Origin: Antedon mediterranea
Lineage: Eukaryota; Echinodermata; Crinoidea; Comatulida; Antedonidae
Reading direction: 5' to 3'
Length of the DNA stretch: 60,000 bases
Assembly (NCBI RefSeq): GCF_964355755.1
Contig: NC_092678.1
Location: forward strand, 2,133,922 to 2,193,921
Shown here: positions 39,201-45,200 of the stretch, in pieces
How the letters are laid out: each line of letters opens with the position of its first letter
Position numbering within the stretch: position 1 is the stretch's first letter
The notes under the pieces: generated by a model
Told to the model about the DNA's origin: nothing
The model's input: the letters and a program-made list of their open reading frames with translations, nothing else
The model's database searches: none
Made by a program: the position numbers and the translations under genes

Positions 39201-42200
39201 TCACAACAGAAATAATATCGTTCACCTTGATTAGTTTTACCAGTAATATACCATATACATTTCCTTTTGACCCAATATCATAACCGAACAAACATTACCA
39301 TGATGTTCGTCGTCTGTCCCTATCATCAATACCGTGAGCATTTTTATATTTATGTTCAGATCCTGAATGTGGGAATATCCATAAAAGTTGTGATAGCAGT
39401 GGTATTAAGGGAAATTGTTATGTACATAGTATATGCATAGTATAGGAATATATGGTATGTACCAAACATGATAAGGTACTAGATATAATTATACATTGTT
39501 TGAAATTTATTCAGTGTTATATATATATATATATATATATATAAACACATTAGGCAATGAACATTAATTCGAAACCGTATATATATATACAAATCCATCC
39601 AAAGGCAAATTACTGAAAAAAATGACAATGCTGTGGGTATATATATATATACAGTAATACTATTAGACAGATAATTATGAAGGGGAGGAGCTTGTGCATT
39701 GCTTGTTGGAATAAAACGTTAAAATGTAATGTTTTGTTTTGAGTAATATATGATATTGATGATTTGGACATGGAGGTATAAAATAGAAGGAGAGAGCTCG
39801 AAGGTATTGTAGCGCGTTAACAGGATGTCGCCATGGTATTTTCAAAGCCAAAGCCTTGTGCCGACAGCGCGCTGCGCGGACTTTGTTACCAACGTCAGCC
39901 GCCGCCTCTAGTCAGCCCTCTATCACAGAGGAGGTGAGATCCTAAAAAATACACAAACAAACACATATACTTTTGGCATGCGCAGTGCTATTGTTTGTGT
40001 TATAATTGTTGCACAATCAAATGTTTGCTTCCCGCTTAAAAAATCTCTAAATATTGATACCAAACATGTTTACATATGACATTTTAAGCAAATTTTATCA
40101 GGCTCCCATTATAGTTATTATTGTAATTTACTTGCTGTTTATACAATTATATGTATTTCGATAAAATATTAATAGACGTCGTCAGACAGCTGTAATTTTG
40201 TGTGAAGAACACATGGTTATTACTTTACATTCTTACGTTAGTCGTTGGGCTGCCGATGATTGCCGGCCAAAGATATTGACGAAATACATTAGTAGGCATA
40301 TTTCGCGGGTTTGTTGACAATGGATGGGGGAGGTATTCGATTACGAAACCGTGACTAGGTCTATAGTTTTAGGCTAGGGCCGGAGTAGTCCTTGCATAAT
40401 TATTATAATCTAGACTAAAAATATAATCATTGCTGTAGCAGCCATTTTATCTCCTCTGCATGCAGAGTAAACAAGCATGTGACGTCACGTCGCCGATATC
40501 AGGAGGCATGCGCAGTGACTCGGAACGCGACTAGGAAGCGACAACGCGGAGAGGCACACTGCGCGTAACATTGTGTAACATGCTGAGGCGGCGGACTACG
40601 TAGTACAAAGGCTTGTCTTCGGAGCTCTCTCCTTCTATTTTATACCTCCATGATTTGGATCTGTCAATGTTGGTGGTAATGATGGTGAGATAATGATGAA
40701 TAATTAGGATGTGCAATAAAAAGAATTAAAATGATGATGTAATCATGTTCAAATTATGACATTAATATTATCTAATTAATTGCTAAAAGTCTCTTCCACC
40801 TTTATTAGTATTCATTGCACCAGACAGTGTTTAAATTTTAGGGAGGAATATCAAATAATTATTTCTACAACTTCTTTACCAAGATCGTAGTCTGCGGTCT
40901 AAAACATCTATACCATGTTTGTTTCGATGTTCATGCTCCGATCCTAAAATCATTGAGAACATCTTTTTAAATTGACATCTTTGTTAATATTAGAAATCAT
41001 CAACATTTAATATTAGTGATCATTATTTGTGACCACGTGCTTATTATTCTGCTTTGATTGGACCCTTTTCAGTGCCCACAATGTTTGATGTTTGTGGACA
41101 GTTTATTTACCATGATTGCTTCCTTCGGTCTAATACATCAACACCATATTTGTTTCTTTTTTCATGACGTGATCCTAAATAATATAATAAAATGTCAATT
41201 TCTTGATAGTTACCAATGATTGTGATGATGGTATGATGATGGTTGTTGAGTTGGTGGTATAGATGATGGTATGATGATGGTTGTTGAGTTGGTGGTATAA
41301 AGATGATGGTATGATGATGGTTGTTACGGTGGTGGTATAGATGATGGTATGATGATGGTATGATGATGGTTGTTGAGTTGGTGGTATAAAGATGATGGTA
41401 TGATGATGGTTGTTGCGGTGGTGGTATAAAGATGATGGTATGATGATGGTTGTTGCGGTGGTGGTATAAAGATGATGGTATGATGATGGTTGTTGAGTTG
41501 GTGGTATAAAGATGATGGTATGATGATGGTTGTTGCGGTGGTATAGATGATGGTATGATGATGGTTGTTGCGTTGGTGGTATAAAGATGATGGTATGATG
41601 ATGATGGTGGTATAAAGATGATGGTATGATGATAGCTGTTGCAGTGGTGGTATAAAGATGATGGTATTATGATGGTTGTTGTGGTGGTGGTATAAAGATG
41701 ATGGTTTGATGATGGTTGTTGCGGTGGTGATTTTAAGATATTATTATTGTAACGTTGATAATGCTTTTTTGTAGTAAGTATATGATGGTGCCAATTTTAT
41801 TGAGTAGTATGTCTATTGCTTGGTGGTAACATGTCTTCCAATTCAAGAGTCCTGTGTTCAAATCCTTCCTCTGTCCATTTTAAACGAAAACAGCAGACCA
41901 ATCCAAGCTGCCATTTTGTTTTTATTTCAACCATGTGGTAAACCACATGGTTTACTTGCGTAAAAATTAGGTTTTTGTATTAAATTGTGATGGGTAACTT
42001 TACCTGGGTATGATCTATAGAAGCCTGTTGAACTCCCCACATATTGCCAAAGGAGATCGGTGTCTTTTTCTCTATTGTTAATAAAGATTTCATCAATTCC
42101 GTCTGTTACTTTGATTGCGTTGAGTATAATAGGATCTACAATACACAAAAATAAATATAGTTATGCAGTTAGTATGCAGGAAGTATACAGTACTTATCAT

Positions 42201-45200
42201 TATTGGTAATAAACAAATATAATTCTACTCGCAAAGGAGGGTTAGGCAGAAATGTTTTTTTCTTCTAAAAAAGATTTTTTAGAAGACATTTGTTTTAACT
42301 TTCGAAAAGAAGGGTGGAATGGGGTGGGGTGGTGAGGGGAGGATGGGATGGGAGATAAAAGCTGACATATCTATCAACCAGTATAGCTTCTGTCCCTGTT
42401 TTTAGTTTGTTAAATTGTTGTATTTATTTTTTCCTGACCTTCATTGTATATATCTGTAGGTATCTGTACTGCACTCATGTCAAACGTTACATCTTTTCCA
42501 CCGAATTTGTCGTCTAAAATCGATTCATTGGTTATGTTGTTAGCGTTCAGAAAATCCACGTCAGGAAACTGCCAAAAAATTAATTATTTTAATAATTACT
42601 GAAATATTAAATCAACTTATTATTAATACATGTTGAATAGTAGGAATACATGTTGAATAGTAGGGATACATGTTGAATAGTAGGAATACATGTTGAATAG
42701 TAGGAATACATGTTGAATAGTAGGAATACATGTTGAATAGTAGGAATACATGTTGAATAGTAGGAATACATGTTGAATAGTAGGGATACATGTTGAATAG
42801 TAGGAATACATGTTGAATAGTAGGAATACATGTTGAATAGTAGGGATACATGTTGAATAGTAGGAATACATGTTGAATAGTAGGAATACATGTTGAATAG
42901 TAGGAATACATGTTGAATAGTAGGGATACATGTTGAATAGTAGGAATACATGTTGAATAGTAGGGATACATGTTGAATAGTAGGAATACATGTTGAATAG
43001 TAGGGATACATGTTGAATAGTAGGAATACATGTTGAATAGTAGGGATACATGTTGAATAGTAGGAATACATGTTGAATAGTAGGAATACATGTTGAATAG
43101 TAGGAATACATGTTGAATAGTAGGGATACCTGTTGAATAGTAGGAATACATGTTGAATAGTAGGGATACATGTTGAATAGTAGGAATACATGTTGAATAG
43201 TAGGAATACATGTTGAATAGTAGGGATACATGTTGAATAGTAGGGATACATGTTGAATAGTAGGAATACATGTTGAATAGTAGGGATACATGTTGAATAG
43301 TAGGAATACATGTTGAATAGTAGGAATACATGTTGAATAGTAGGGATACATGTTGAATAGTAGGAATACATGTTGAATAGTAGGGATACATGTTGAATAG
43401 TAGGAATACATGTTGAATAGTAGGAATACATGTTGAATAGTAGGAATACATGTTGAATAGTAGGAATACATGTTGAATAGTAGGAATACATGTTAAATAG
43501 TAGGAATACATGTTGAATAGTAGGGATACATGTTGAATAGTAGGGATACATGTTGAATAGTAGGAATACATGTTGAATAGTAGTAGGGATACATGTTGAA
43601 TAGTAGGAATACATGTTGAATAGTAGGAATACATGTTGAATAGTAGGAATACATGTTGAATAGTAGGAATACATGTTGAATAGTAGGAATACATGTTGAA
43701 TAGTAGGAATACATGTTGAATAGTAGGGATACATGTTGAATAGTAGGAATACATGTTGAATAGTAGGGATACGTGTTGAATAGTAGGAATACATGTTGAA
43801 TAGTAGGGATACATGTTGAATAGTAGGGATACATGTTGAATAGTAGGGATACATGTTGAATAGTAGGAATACATGTTGAATAGTAGGAATACATGTTGAA
43901 TAGTAGTTAGGAATGAATTTAAGACTTTTGAATCTATGGAAATTTTTCAGTTTTCTGAAAGTCTTCCATTATGTCATTAACCATTGAATGCATTAATAAA
44001 TATAAATTAAAAATTAATTACTTCTTCGTAAGTAGCATTTAAAGATGAATTTTCTAAAAATTCAACAATGTTCTGAAAGACAAAAAATGAATAGTTTAGT
44101 TCAATAGTTATAGCTTATGAAATTGTAAACATACTATAAACAAAAAATATGTCTTACAAAAAACGCCGCTTGACATTTTAAAATTAATCATTGTTCTTTT
44201 GATTAATTTATGAATAATCATTTTAAAAAAATGTCCTTGTATCGCAAAGATACATACAATTTTTTTCACTAGTTAATTGTATACACAGCATTTGAAAGAA
44301 GACATGTGTACCTTTCCAACAATGTATTATTTGCCAACAAATATTAATCTACTAATTAAAAAATGGCACGCTTCAACCAATCAAAGGGCAAGAATTCAAA
44401 ATCGTTCAACTGTGAGTCCTCATAGACTCTCTTTTCCCAGACATTTTTTGGGTCCAGCAGCTGGGACTTATAAATAATAGTCGAGTTTGCAAATTCGCAA
44501 AACTGTCAGCCTTAGATAATAAAGCTACCACTATGAAACAGCTTATTAATGAATATGTCCTCATGGAACATAGCTGGCAAGAGCAGCGGCGCGAAAATGA
44601 CATTTGGGGGTGTAGGTCACCGTCAGGAATTTGGTATATACAGAATTGAAATTTTTTCAGTAATTTGCCTTTGGATTTATAGTATATATAGTTTTAAATT
44701 TAGGCCCAATAAACTGGATTAACTACTAGTTGCTGTAGAATGAATTGTGAGGAGCATTGTGAATTGTGATCATTTTTAGTCACATACACTGTACTAATGA
44801 ACTGTTGTTACCCAAAACACAATTTATCCAAGTCAATTATGAGTATCCATTCATAATATATTATTGACCTTTAGGACAGGTCACAATTCATTTGATATTC
44901 ACATTTCCAAGTTGATCCCAACCTAATGAAGTTGAGTGCATGTTGTGAATTGTAATAATTCGCTTCAATAACCCCTGCTCAGATACACTTCTACAAACCA
45001 ATTTGTGAAGGTCACATACAATTGCTAAATTTCTAATTGAATCTCCCTGGCTACTACAGTAATAACTTTGATTAGGTTTTTGTCAAAGTACTGGATGAAA
45101 AATTAGTTGTTTCTCGGAGAATTTCAATGCACTATGCAATAATAATATATTCAAATTAGTTTTTCCTGCACAGCCCAATGTGTCATATAATACATTCTAC

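Noticed and set aside
42607-43894. Open frames of up to 420 codons on the minus strand
   Set aside because: They are produced by a stop-free 20-bp satellite; all frames read the same repeated peptide, and the array lies in an intron.
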